A stretch of 64,000 bases of DNA, taken from the NCBI GenBank assembly GCA_029550525.1, contig JAKPHF010000078.1, forward strand, positions 248,001 to 312,000, written 5' to 3'. Below are positions 33,676 to 42,872 of this stretch, in pieces (positions within the stretch are counted from its first letter, which is position 1; each line of letters starts with the position of its first letter). The notes under the pieces were generated by a model that was not told where the DNA came from, made no database searches, and saw nothing but the letters and a program-made list of their open reading frames with translations. The translations under genes were made by a program, and so were the position numbers. The DNA comes from Planctomycetota bacterium. Its GTDB lineage: Bacteria > Planctomycetota > Phycisphaerae > UBA1845 > PWPN01.

Positions 33676-36600
33676 TACCACAACCGACCGAGTCAACGAA
33701 CTGTACTACGGCCAGATCTTCGACGTGGCACTGCAAAAGGCTTGCCAGGACCGCATCCATTGGATTTGCTCGCAGGTGGTGGGCAACGACGTTCTCGACA
33801 TCGGGTGCTCGCAGGGGATTACCTGCCTGCTTCTCGGCCGCGAGGGACACCAAGTCGTCGGCGTCGACATCAACCCGTCCGCGATCGAACACGCCAAGCG
33901 GGAGCTGGAAGAGGAGAGCGAGTGCGTCAAGCGCAATGTGAAATTCAGCCTGGCCGGCGGAGACGCCCTGCCCTTCAGTGACGAAAGCTTCGACACGGTC
34001 ATACTGGGCGAACTGGTGGAGCACCTGACCCGCCCCGAACGCGTTCTTCGTGAAGCGCATCGTCTGCTTCGCTCGCAGGGCCGTGTTCTCATCACCACGC
34101 CCTTCGGGATTCATCCCCATCCGTCCCATGTGCGGACGTTTTATCTGGGCAATTTCGTGGAGATGATCAGGGAGTCTTTCTCCCTGCACACTCTCCGCGT
34201 GGTCAACGGATACATCTACTGCGTGGCCGTCAAAGACCCCAGCCCGGACAAGGTCCGCAGCGACTGGTCGCCGGAGAAACTGTTGGAGCTTTCCGAGGCC
34301 GCTTTTCATCGCAAGGAGGAGCGACACTGGGAACAGCGCGATCGACTGGCGGAGCAAGCCAAATCACTCCGGGAGGAGGTGGCCCGGCACAAGGCAGCCG
34401 CGGTTGAGTCGAAGAAAGCCCAGAAGCAAGCAGAGGATACGGTCAACCGGTGGCGCAAAGCGCTGACCACCACACTGGATCACCTCCGCATCAGTGTCCA
34501 TAAGTTCAACGGCACTCAGGCACCGGTGGCACCGGCCGGGCGCGGTGAGGATGAATCGCCTGAGGAAAGGCTCAAGACGCTCGAAGAGCTGGTACGGCAG
34601 TCCTTGCTCGCCTGCCAGGCTCAGTTGAAGCACCTCGAAGAACAGTCCGCACAACGGCTGCAATCGCTACGGCAGACGCACGCGAACGAGCTCGAGCGTC
34701 TGACAACCCAACACGAACAGCAATTGCAGGAGCTGCGGCAGAAGTTGGCTCAACTGCAGGCCGAGCAGCAAAAGCTCGAAGAGCAGTCGCGCCGCCTTCA
34801 GGCCGACCTGCAGAAAACTCAGGACGCGCGAGCCAAGGCGGAACGACTCAACGAGCAGTTGCGATCGCGCATCAATTCCCTGGCCGAAGATCTTCGGCAA
34901 TCCGAGCAACTTCACCTGGAGCAGGTCCGGTATCGCCTCGGCGATGCCTTGATCCAGGCGTTGGACAACCCGAAGGACCTGGTGTTGCTGCCCGGGCGTC
35001 TGGTGAAGCTTTTCTCCGACGGCCGGCGGCGGCGGCGTGAACGAGCGGAGCTGGAGGCGGCGCAGGCCTCGGTCCAAGCGACTTCGCCCACACCGTCTTC
35101 ATCCGCCGCGGTTTCTCCGCCGACGCCGTCTGCGGCCAATCCGGCCCCCGCCTCGGCTCCGTCTCCTGCAACACAGAACGCTTCCAACGCGTCTGCGCCG
35201 GCCCCAAAACCCGCAGCGACCGCATCACCCGCTTCTGCCGCCGCGGCTGAGGTTTTCCAACGAGTTCCATCCGCTCCGCATCTGGGCACCGGGCTCGATC
35301 CGAAGGAAACCGTCTTTGCCAAACCGCCGGGGGGAACGCGTCGCCGGGTGGCTATCATCCTCGATGAATTCTCGCGGGACTGCTTCGCTCCCGAGTTTGA
35401 GCCGATCACTTTTCGACCTGACAACTGGGCCAACGTGCTCAAGACCAGCGGAGCCGACCTGCTCCTCGTCGAATCGGCCTGGCAAGGCAACGATGGTTCT
35501 TGGCAATACCGAATCGCCTCGTACAACAAGAACATGGGCGATGAACTGGTCGACCTGGTGGAATGCTGCAGGCGAAATGGCGTTCCCACCGTGTTCTGGA
35601 ACAAGGAGGATCCCGCTCACTTCGATCGGTTCATCGGCAAAGCGGCGCTCTTCGACATCGTCCTGACCACGGATGAGGACTGCATTCCCGAGTATCGCCA
35701 GCGCCTCGGCCATGACCGCGTGTACGCATTGCCGTTTGCCGCCCAGCCGACCATTCACAATCCGATCCAGACCGAGCCGCGACTGCCCAAGCCCTGCTTT
35801 GCGGGCACCTACTATCGCAATCGCCATCAGCAGCGACAGGAGGACATGAATCTGCTGCTGCGGCCCGCGTTAGCCTTCGGGCTGGACATCTACGACCGCA
35901 TGTACGGCGCCCCGGAGAAGGAACGTCAGAACTATCTCTTCCCGGAAGAGTTCCAGCCGGCGATCCGAGGCCGGCTCGGCTACTCCGAGATGGTCGACGC
36001 CTACCGGCGGTATCGCGTGTTCCTCAACGTGAATTCGGTCACGCAGTCGCCGACCATGTTCTCCCGCCGGGTCTTCGAGTTGCTGGCGTGCGGAACGCCC
36101 GTGATCAGCACGGTTTCGCGGGGTATTGAGCAGCTTCTCGGCAACAACGGGGTTTTCATCACCACGTCGGAGGAGCAGACGCGTCAGTACCTCGAAATGC
36201 TTCTGCGGGATGACGAACAGTGGGCCCGGGCGTCCGCCCTGGGGATCCGCAAGGTGTTGTCGGAACACACCTATGCGAAACGATTCGCCACCATCTGCCG
36301 GCTGGCCGGCGTGACGGGTCCGGCGGATGAAGAGCCGTTCGTCTCGGTGCTGATCGCGGCCGAACCCGGCGCGGGGCTGGATCGGCTGATGGAGCATCTC
36401 GCGAAACAGCGCTACCGCCGGTTCGACGTGCACCTGTTCTCCAAGAAAGCCCTGGCCGCGACGGAGTTGGAGACGCTGGGCCGCAAGGCCGGCGGAATCC
36501 GCGTCCGGCAATACGCGCCGGCAAATGCAGATGCCTCATTGAAGAGCTTTCTCGACCAGGCCGAAGGAACGCTGGTGTGTCGCCTCAGCACCGGCTGGGC

Positions 36601-36937
36601 GTACGGACCGGAGTATCTGGCCGATTGCGTGCGGTTCATCCAGTTGCCGAACGTTCAGATACTCGGCAAGGCGTGTCGGTTCCAGATGAACGGAACAGGG
36701 GAAGTACAAGTCACGGGTGCTGAGCAAGAGAATCGGATGGTCCGCACTGCCCCCAGCGCGACGATCGCCATTCGGAAAGCGGCCCTCAACCAAGACGACC
36801 TGAACACGCTGTTGAAAGATGAGCAATTCGCGCGGCAGGACGAATCGATCTTCTCCACGTTCCGCTATGATTGCCTGGTCGTACCGGCAACCAGCCCCAT
36901 TCCGTCACGAGGGTGGATGTTGGACGCTGCACAATAA
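33665..36937 (+). CDS. Methyltransferase / coiled-coil / glycosyltransferase fusion, possible glycan chain-length ruler
   Basis: 1090 residues in four parts. Residues 1-195 are a class I SAM methyltransferase (VLDIGCSQG at 43-51; ALPFSDESFDTVILGELVEH). About 205-280 and 298-425 form a long coiled coil rich in Gln, Glu and Leu. Residues 465-530 are an Ala/Pro/Ser linker. Residues about 560-885 are a CgeB-like GT-B glycosyltransferase (RVAIILDEFSRD, RVFELLACGTPVISTVSRGI), and 890-1090 look like a degenerate GT-A fold (PFVSVLIAAEPGAG). The gene overlaps the exporter ATPase by 11 bases. In E. coli O9a, WbdD combines a methyltransferase and a long coiled coil next to Wzm/Wzt and sets chain length; a similar role here is inference. 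Confidence 0.8.
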   Translation: MPGDTTTDRVNELYYGQIFDVALQKACQDRIHWICSQVVGNDVLDIGCSQGITCLLLGREGHQVVGVDINPSAIEHAKRELEEESECVKRNVKFSLAGGDALPFSDESFDTVILGELVEHLTRPERVLREAHRLLRSQGRVLITTPFGIHPHPSHVRTFYLGNFVEMIRESFSLHTLRVVNGYIYCVAVKDPSPDKVRSDWSPEKLLELSEAAFHRKEERHWEQRDRLAEQAKSLREEVARHKAAAVESKKAQKQAEDTVNRWRKALTTTLDHLRISVHKFNGTQAPVAPAGRGEDESPEERLKTLEELVRQSLLACQAQLKHLEEQSAQRLQSLRQTHANELERLTTQHEQQLQELRQKLAQLQAEQQKLEEQSRRLQADLQKTQDARAKAERLNEQLRSRINSLAEDLRQSEQLHLEQVRYRLGDALIQALDNPKDLVLLPGRLVKLFSDGRRRRRERAELEAAQASVQATSPTPSSSAAVSPPTPSAANPAPASAPSPATQNASNASAPAPKPAATASPASAAAAEVFQRVPSAPHLGTGLDPKETVFAKPPGGTRRRVAIILDEFSRDCFAPEFEPITFRPDNWANVLKTSGADLLLVESAWQGNDGSWQYRIASYNKNMGDELVDLVECCRRNGVPTVFWNKEDPAHFDRFIGKAALFDIVLTTDEDCIPEYRQRLGHDRVYALPFAAQPTIHNPIQTEPRLPKPCFAGTYYRNRHQQRQEDMNLLLRPALAFGLDIYDRMYGAPEKERQNYLFPEEFQPAIRGRLGYSEMVDAYRRYRVFLNVNSVTQSPTMFSRRVFELLACGTPVISTVSRGIEQLLGNNGVFITTSEEQTRQYLEMLLRDDEQWARASALGIRKVLSEHTYAKRFATICRLAGVTGPADEEPFVSVLIAAEPGAGLDRLMEHLAKQRYRRFDVHLFSKKALAATELETLGRKAGGIRVRQYAPANADASLKSFLDQAEGTLVCRLSTGWAYGPEYLADCVRFIQLPNVQILGKACRFQMNGTGEVQVTGAEQENRMVRTAPSATIAIRKAALNQDDLNTLLKDEQFARQDESIFSTFRYDCLVVPATSPIPSRGWMLDAAQ

Positions 36938-36951
36938 GTGAGGGAGAGTTG

Positions 36952-37152
36952 ATGCCAGCCGATCCCGCGATGCTGAGATACGGGGACATCGAGCTCCATT
37001 TGTTCACGCCGGAACGGTACGCGTGGTCCGGTCATGGAATCCGCGGACCGTATCGCTCTGCCGGGACCGGCTTTCTCGACCGATTCGAATCGGACCAGGG
37101 ACTCGCTCTCACGCAGGAATGGCCGAGGACGGGCTGGGTGTCCGGTCGCTGA
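36952..37152 (+). CDS. Small hypothetical protein in the glycan operon
   Basis: 66 residues from ATG at 36952, with an AGGGAGAG ribosome-binding site just upstream and only 14 bases after the preceding stop. It contains MLRYGDIELHLFTPERYAWS and ends EWPRTGWVSGR. No family was recognised. Good spacing and signals favour a real gene, but it could be a remnant of a longer one. Confidence 0.4.
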   Translation: MPADPAMLRYGDIELHLFTPERYAWSGHGIRGPYRSAGTGFLDRFESDQGLALTQEWPRTGWVSGR

Positions 37153-37191
37153 ACCGTTTGTTTCAAGGCGCTCCGGTTGCAGGACAGGCTC

Positions 37192-39678
37192 ATGCATGGG
37201 GATTCAAGAATAGCCCGGAGGAATGGCGACAACGGCAGGCTCGAAGCATCCGCCAAGAGCGCGCCGAATAGCTCCGCTCCGGCAGTGCGGGTCTTGCACG
37301 TCGCCTGGCTGCCTCCGGATTCCCAGGGCGGCTACCGGACCCGCGTCGTCGAAGAGACTCGGCTGCTGGTCGAACTCGGCCACCCGGTGGATCTTGCCGT
37401 GTTCGCTCCCATTTGGATGCTGGATGACGGACAGATTGCGGAACGCCTGCAGACTGAGCTCGAGCGGCGAACGGGGGCTACCGTCCATGTCCTTTACACC
37501 TCCCGTTTCTTCGACCTGACGGTTTCGAAGCCGTCTGAACGGGAAATCATTCAACCGCTCGTGCGACTCGCCCAGGAACGAGGCGTCCGCATCATTCATG
37601 GCCAAGCCTGCTACGCCGCGCGATGGGCGCAACAGGTCGCCGAACGGGTCAGCGGACTCAAGTTGGTGTTTGACTGTCACGGGATTTCACCTGAAGAGGA
37701 GCTGCTGACCGGAAGCAACGAGAAACGGGCTGCGGCGATGGAGGGGATCGAGCGAGGTTTGCTCTCCTCGACCGACCTGGCTGTACTCGTTTCTCAACAA
37801 ATGGGCCGGCATTTCGAAGCCAAGTACAACCTGAAGGTTGCCAATCAGCTCCTGCTTCCTTGTTGCGTGGACTTGGCCAAGTTTCGCCACGATGCCGAGA
37901 CACGCCGCCGGGCTCGTTCCGCCCTGTGCCTGAGAGAGGACCAGACGGTCATTGGTTACGCCGGCACGTTGGCCGAATGGCAGTGGCCCAAGGCCATGTT
38001 CCGGCTGTTTGCCCGCATCCGTGAGCGGCTTGCGTCCGCCCACCTCCTCTTGTTCATCCCCGAGCGGGATCATGCCCGAGCCACGTCCCTTCTCGAGACG
38101 GAAAGAATCCCGACGGACGCTTACACGCTGCGCGAGGTTCCGAACGCCGAGATCGGCGACGTGCTCGCCGCCGCCGACGCCGGCTTGCTGCTCCGGCAGG
38201 ACCATCCGGTGAATCTCGTCTCGTCTCCGACCAAGTTTGGGGAGTATCTGGCCGCGGGCGTCCCCGTCATCGCCACCGGTGCGGTAGGCGATTTCTCGCA
38301 ATGGATACAGGACGAGCGCACGGGCGTGGTGATTCGCGTGGACGATGACGACATCCCTCGCGAATCCCTGGACCAGGTGTGCACGTTCCTCAGCGAGGTT
38401 CGAACCGACCGGCAGGGATGGGCCGAACGCTGCCGAGCCCTGGCCGTCGATCGACTCGACTGGAAGCGGCGTATCCGGGAATTGTCGCAGGCATATACGA
38501 GCATGGCCGATTCGGCCGCGTCCGGTGTCCTCTCATGCGGTACTCGCGGCAACGGCGAGCTTGCTGCGGCGACGCCCTGCTCGGTGACGCGGCCGGTTCG
38601 CCTTCTGTTCAATGGTCACGACTTCAAGTTTGCGCGTCGATTCATCGAGCACTTTTCCCGTGATCCCCGCTACGAAGTGCGCCTCGACGAATGGCCCGGC
38701 CACGACGCTCGTATCCCCGGCCAGTCGGAGGCCATGCTGGACTGGGCCGACGTCATCTTCTGCGAGTGGTGTCTGGGCAACGCCCGATGGTACTCCCACC
38801 ACAAGCGTCCCGGTCAGAAGCTGTTCGTCAGATTGCACAGCCAGGAGATGAATCTGCCCTACCGATTCGAGCTGGCCTGGGAGAACGTGGATGCGATCGT
38901 CTTCATCAGTTTTCAGCACCACGAGCGGTTCTGTCGCGAGCAACCCGATCAGGCGGCCAAATCGACGGTCATCTTCAACTACACCGATTGCGATGCCCTC
39001 GCTGAGCCCAAGCTGCCCGGGGCCTGTTTCAACCTGGGTATGGTCGGCATCAACCCGCAGTTGAAGCGACCGGATCTCGCCCTCGATATTCTCGCCGGCC
39101 TGCGTCGAATCGACTCCCGCTACACGCTTTCGATCAAGAGCCGAATGCCTTGGGAGTATACTTGGCTTTGGAATCGCCCCCAGGAGCGAGAGTACTATCT
39201 TCAGTTTTTCGAGCGAATCAGCGCCGGTCCGCTGTGCAACGCGGTCGTGTTCGACCCCTTCGGCGACGATATGCCGGAGTGGTACTCCAAGATCGGCTTC
39301 ATCCTCTCGACCAGCGACCGCGAGGGGTCCCACCAGGCCGTTGCCGAGGGCATGGCCGCCGGCTGCGTGCCGATTATTCGCAACTGGGAGGGGGCCACGC
39401 CGCTGTATCCGGCCCAGTTCGTGTTCGAGAACGTGGAGCAGGCGGTTCAACTCGTTCGCCAGTTCGGTACCGAAGATCACTTTACGCGGTTAGCCGACCA
39501 AAACCGGGCCTACGCCCGGGAGCGTTTTGATACGACGGTGATCGTACGGCAAATCGAGGCCCTCCTCGATGGCGCCGGCATCCCGGAACTCGGAACCATC
39601 GATCGAGGGGTTCCCGCCCATCCCAGCCAAGAGGGGGCGGGCACGGCTCCCACGGTTCGGGCCGGAGCGAGCCACTGA
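37192..39678 (+). CDS. Double GT-B glycosyltransferase
   Basis: 828 residues from ATG at 37192; a TTG 15 bases upstream is the alternative. It contains two consecutive GT-B glycosyltransferases. The first (about 33-440) has VLHVAWLPPDSQGGYRTRVV and a C-terminal donor site SSPTKFGEYLAAGVPVIAT. The second (about 468-785) has RLLFNGHDFKFARRFIEHF and STSDREGSHQAVAEGMAAG, then VPIIRNWEGA, a GT4-type donor motif. Both probably act on the cytoplasmic side of the inner membrane and add two residues of the repeat unit. The C-terminus is a disordered tail. Sugar specificity cannot be read. Confidence 0.82.
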   Translation: MHGDSRIARRNGDNGRLEASAKSAPNSSAPAVRVLHVAWLPPDSQGGYRTRVVEETRLLVELGHPVDLAVFAPIWMLDDGQIAERLQTELERRTGATVHVLYTSRFFDLTVSKPSEREIIQPLVRLAQERGVRIIHGQACYAARWAQQVAERVSGLKLVFDCHGISPEEELLTGSNEKRAAAMEGIERGLLSSTDLAVLVSQQMGRHFEAKYNLKVANQLLLPCCVDLAKFRHDAETRRRARSALCLREDQTVIGYAGTLAEWQWPKAMFRLFARIRERLASAHLLLFIPERDHARATSLLETERIPTDAYTLREVPNAEIGDVLAAADAGLLLRQDHPVNLVSSPTKFGEYLAAGVPVIATGAVGDFSQWIQDERTGVVIRVDDDDIPRESLDQVCTFLSEVRTDRQGWAERCRALAVDRLDWKRRIRELSQAYTSMADSAASGVLSCGTRGNGELAAATPCSVTRPVRLLFNGHDFKFARRFIEHFSRDPRYEVRLDEWPGHDARIPGQSEAMLDWADVIFCEWCLGNARWYSHHKRPGQKLFVRLHSQEMNLPYRFELAWENVDAIVFISFQHHERFCREQPDQAAKSTVIFNYTDCDALAEPKLPGACFNLGMVGINPQLKRPDLALDILAGLRRIDSRYTLSIKSRMPWEYTWLWNRPQEREYYLQFFERISAGPLCNAVVFDPFGDDMPEWYSKIGFILSTSDREGSHQAVAEGMAAGCVPIIRNWEGATPLYPAQFVFENVEQAVQLVRQFGTEDHFTRLADQNRAYARERFDTTVIVRQIEALLDGAGIPELGTIDRGVPAHPSQEGAGTAPTVRAGASH

Positions 39679-39722
39679 GGTCGCTTCACAGGGCATGAAC
39701 GGTGACAGATAGGGTACACGGC

Positions 39723-41273
39723 ATGAGCGAGACGATCCAACACATGAACACCAGCACGGCGCCTCCGACGATGTTCGCGCCGCCACCACTGGGTCCAATG
39801 ACCGTGAAAACAATCGCCCGGCATCGGCGTGCCCTGCAGGCCATGGACGCGGCCGCGGTCAGCTTCCGCAAACTCAGGGTCAAGCACTGGGACAGCGTAG
39901 CCCGCAAGATGGATTCCTGGGAAGGCCTCAGCGGCGCCTACCATCGACGGTTGACCGAGTTGTTCAAGTTCTGCGTACCGCCCAACCAGCGGGTTCTGGA
40001 GATCGGCTGCGGGCGAGGCGACTTGCTCGCCAGCCTGGAACCATCCGAAGGCGTAGGCGTGGACTTCTCCGGCGAGATGATTCGACGGGCCCGTCAGCGT
40101 CACCCCCATCTGCGATTCATCGAAGCCGACGGTCATGAACTTCAGCTCGATGAAACGTTCGACTTTATCATTCTCTCCGATCTGCTCAACGACGCATGGG
40201 ACGTCGAGCGTCTCCTGCGGCGCGTGCACAAACTCTGCATGCCGTCCACGCGGGTCATCATCAATTACTACAGCCGACTCTGGGAACTGCCGCTGGCCCT
40301 GGCCGAGCGACTGGGATTGGCCAAGCCCAACCTGCGGCAGAACTGGCTCACCACCGAAGACGTGACGAATTTTCTGCACCTGGCCGATTTCGAGGTGCTG
40401 CGTCACTCGGCCGAGATTCTGTTACCGCTGGACGTGCCGTTGCTGGCCGGCCTGTGCAACAAGTACCTGATCCGGTTCTGGCCGTTTCGCTGGTTCGCCC
40501 TGACCCACCTGCTCATCGCCCGGCCACGCCCCTCGCAGCCCGACGACTCGGAACAGGTGTCCGTGTCCGTGGTCGTGGCCGCCCGGAACGAGGCCGGCAA
40601 CATTCAGGCCATTTTTGAGAGGGTGCCCGAACTTGGAACCGGCACCGAGTTGATCTTCGTCGAGGGCGGCTCCAGCGATAACACGTATGAGGTCATTCAG
40701 GAGACCATGGCCCGCTATCCGGAGCGCCGCTGCAAGCTGTTCAAGCAACCCGGCAAGGGCAAGGGCGACGCCGTCCGGACCGGCTTCGCTCACGCCACCG
40801 GCGACGTCCTGATGATTCTGGACGCCGATTTGACCGTCGCCCCCGAAGACCTGCCCCGCTTCTACGAGGCGATCCGGACCGGCAAGGGCGAGTTCATCAA
40901 CGGCGTTCGGCTGGTCTACCCCATGGAACAGCAGTCCATGCGCTTCTGCAATCTGCTGGGCAACAAGTTCTTCAGCCTCGCGTTTTCCTGGCTGCTCGGC
41001 CAGTCGATCAAAGACACCTTGTGCGGCACCAAGGTGTTGTGGCGGAAGGATTACGAGAAAATCGCCGCCAACCGGAGCTACTTCGGTGATTTCGATCCCT
41101 TCGGCGATTTCGACCTGATCTTCGGGGCGGCCAAGCTTAACCTCAAGCTGGTGGATCTGGCCGTCCGCTACCGCAAGCGGACCTACGGCGATACGAACAT
41201 CTCTCGCTGGAAGCATGGTCTGCTGCTCTTGCGAATGGCGGCGTTCGCGGCCCGGCGGATCAAGTTCGTGTGA
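39723..41273 (+). CDS. Methyltransferase-GT2 glycosyltransferase fusion
   Basis: 516 residues from ATG at 39723 (an in-frame GTG at 39702 is possible). Residues 60-220 are a class I methyltransferase with VLEIGCGRGDLL (91-102) and VGVDFSGEMIRRA. Residues 278-516 are a GT2 glycosyltransferase of the dolichol-phosphate-mannose synthase type: VSVVVAARNEAGNIQAIFE, a DADLTVAPEDLP motif near 370, and QPGKGKGDAVRTGFAHA. The GT2 domain probably moves a sugar from a nucleotide to a lipid carrier or glycan. It lies 44 bases after the double GT-B gene and 15 bases before the next methyltransferase. Confidence 0.83.
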   Translation: MSETIQHMNTSTAPPTMFAPPPLGPMTVKTIARHRRALQAMDAAAVSFRKLRVKHWDSVARKMDSWEGLSGAYHRRLTELFKFCVPPNQRVLEIGCGRGDLLASLEPSEGVGVDFSGEMIRRARQRHPHLRFIEADGHELQLDETFDFIILSDLLNDAWDVERLLRRVHKLCMPSTRVIINYYSRLWELPLALAERLGLAKPNLRQNWLTTEDVTNFLHLADFEVLRHSAEILLPLDVPLLAGLCNKYLIRFWPFRWFALTHLLIARPRPSQPDDSEQVSVSVVVAARNEAGNIQAIFERVPELGTGTELIFVEGGSSDNTYEVIQETMARYPERRCKLFKQPGKGKGDAVRTGFAHATGDVLMILDADLTVAPEDLPRFYEAIRTGKGEFINGVRLVYPMEQQSMRFCNLLGNKFFSLAFSWLLGQSIKDTLCGTKVLWRKDYEKIAANRSYFGDFDPFGDFDLIFGAAKLNLKLVDLAVRYRKRTYGDTNISRWKHGLLLLRMAAFAARRIKFV

Positions 41274-41288
41274 CCTGGAGCCCACCGG

Positions 41289-42083
41289 ATGGCGCTCGCT
41301 CTGGCCACGCTGAAATCCTGGCTCGCTCATCCCCTGACTGTCGGGCTCGACCTGGACGATCCCGCGACCACCGAGCTGCGCCGCCGGATCGTCCGCGAAA
41401 AAGGCTTCCTGCGCCGGATTTACCAGGAGTGGTATACGAGCATCGCACGAGCGCTGCCCGCCTACCCCGAGCCGGCCCTCGAATTGGGTTCCGGCGGCGG
41501 ATTCCTTCGCGAGGTCGTCCCCAACCTGATCACCTCGGAGGTCTTCCCCTGCTCTGGCGTCGACCGGGTGATCGATGCCCAGGCCCTGCCGTTCGGAGCC
41601 GGAGAACTGCGCGGCATCGTCATGACGAATGTTCTGCACCACCTCCCGGACGTGTCCAGATTCTTCGCCGAAGCGGTTCGGTGTCTGCGCGCCGGCGGCG
41701 CTCTGGCCATGGTCGAACCCTGGATGACGCCATGGTCCTGTTTCGTCTACCGCCGTCTGCACCACGAGCCTTTCGATCGCGAGGCCCTGACCTGGACGTT
41801 CCCCACGAGTGGGCCTCTCTCCGGGGCCAACGGGGCCCTGCCTTGGATTGTCTTTCAACGGGATCGCCGCGAGTTTGAAAAAAAGTTCCCGCAGTTGCGA
41901 ATCGAAACGATTCAACCCATGATGCCGATGGCTTATCTGCTCTCCGGCGGCGTGTCCATGCGGAGCTTCGCCCCGGAATGGCTGTACGGGCCGTGCCGCC
42001 GACTGGAAAGCCTGTCGCTCTGGCGGGAGCGGGCGGCCATGTTCGCCTTCATCGTCGTGCGACGGACAGGCGGGCCGGAGTAG
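41289..42083 (+). CDS. Class I SAM-dependent methyltransferase
   Basis: 264 residues. PALELGSGGGFLREVVPN (62-79) is the SAM-binding loop, in a slightly divergent form; ALPFGAGELRGIVMTNVLHHL is the following post-motif. LRAGGALAMVEPWMTPWSC is typical of methyltransferase 11 proteins. The target is probably a sugar or lipid of the glycan pathway, by context only. It is tightly spaced in the cluster (15 bases from the previous stop). Confidence 0.8.
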   Translation: MALALATLKSWLAHPLTVGLDLDDPATTELRRRIVREKGFLRRIYQEWYTSIARALPAYPEPALELGSGGGFLREVVPNLITSEVFPCSGVDRVIDAQALPFGAGELRGIVMTNVLHHLPDVSRFFAEAVRCLRAGGALAMVEPWMTPWSCFVYRRLHHEPFDREALTWTFPTSGPLSGANGALPWIVFQRDRREFEKKFPQLRIETIQPMMPMAYLLSGGVSMRSFAPEWLYGPCRRLESLSLWRERAAMFAFIVVRRTGGPE

Positions 42084-42107
42084 TGCTGTCACGAAACTGA
42101 GCGTACC

Positions 42108-42869
42108 ATGTGCAATAATATTGACTCACAAGCGGTGGCCCAGGCGGCCCACGAAATCGAACACGGCAAGTTGCTGGCCGAGCACGATCCGGAAGCAGCC
42201 TGGGGCTGGGCGACTCCCGCCGGGCAACTGCGCGCCCAGCGGCGAGCCGAACTGATCGTGGAGGGGGCCGGTCTGCGGGCGGGGATGCACGTCCTGGAGA
42301 TTGGATGCGGGGTTGGAAACTTCACCGAGCGTTTCGCACGAAGCGGAGCCCGCATCACGGCGGTCGACATCTCCCCGGACCTGCTCGACCGAGCCCGTCA
42401 GCGGAATCTGCCGACCGACCAGGTCCGGTTCGTCTGCAAGCGTTTTGAGGACTGCGAGGTCGACGGACCGTTTGACGCAGTCATCGGCTCGTCCATCCTG
42501 CATCACCTCGACCTGCCTGCGGCGCTGGCCAAGATCTTCCGACTGCTCAAGCCCGGCGGCGCGATGAGCTTCGCCGAACCCAATATGCTCAATCCTCAGG
42601 TGTTCGCCGAACGCAAGTTCCGGTTCATGCGAAAGATCTTCTGGTATGTGTCGGCGGACGAAACGGCCTTCGTGCGGTGGCAACTGGCGGCGGAACTGTC
42701 CAAGGCCGGCTTTGACCAGGTCCGGATCACGCCGTTCGACTGGTTGCATCCGGCGGTCCCGCTCCGTCTGATCCCGCTGGTGAGCGGCGCAGGAAGGGTG
42801 TTGGAGAGCCTGCCTGTGGCGCGGGAATTTGCCGGCTCGCTCCGCATCCGCGCCCGCCGGCCAACCTGA
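42108..42869 (+). CDS. Class I SAM-dependent methyltransferase (UbiE/methyltransferase 11 type)
   Basis: 253 residues. MHVLEIGCGVGNFTERFA (60-77) is the SAM-binding motif; ITAVDISPDLLDRARQRN and FDAVIGSSILHHLDLP follow, then LLKPGGAMSFAEPN. The C-terminal part contains aromatic-rich RFMRKIFWYVSADETAF, perhaps the acceptor site. It is the last gene of the plus-strand run and ends only three bases from the end of the opposing GT39-like gene, so no independent terminator fits between. Confidence 0.83.
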   Translation: MCNNIDSQAVAQAAHEIEHGKLLAEHDPEAAWGWATPAGQLRAQRRAELIVEGAGLRAGMHVLEIGCGVGNFTERFARSGARITAVDISPDLLDRARQRNLPTDQVRFVCKRFEDCEVDGPFDAVIGSSILHHLDLPAALAKIFRLLKPGGAMSFAEPNMLNPQVFAERKFRFMRKIFWYVSADETAFVRWQLAAELSKAGFDQVRITPFDWLHPAVPLRLIPLVSGAGRVLESLPVAREFAGSLRIRARRPT

Positions 42870-42872
42870 CCG

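Noticed and set aside
40422..42092. A 556-codon minus-strand frame across the methyltransferase-GT2 and methyltransferase genes.
   Set aside because: It spans the boundary of two well-supported genes and has no recognisable motif.
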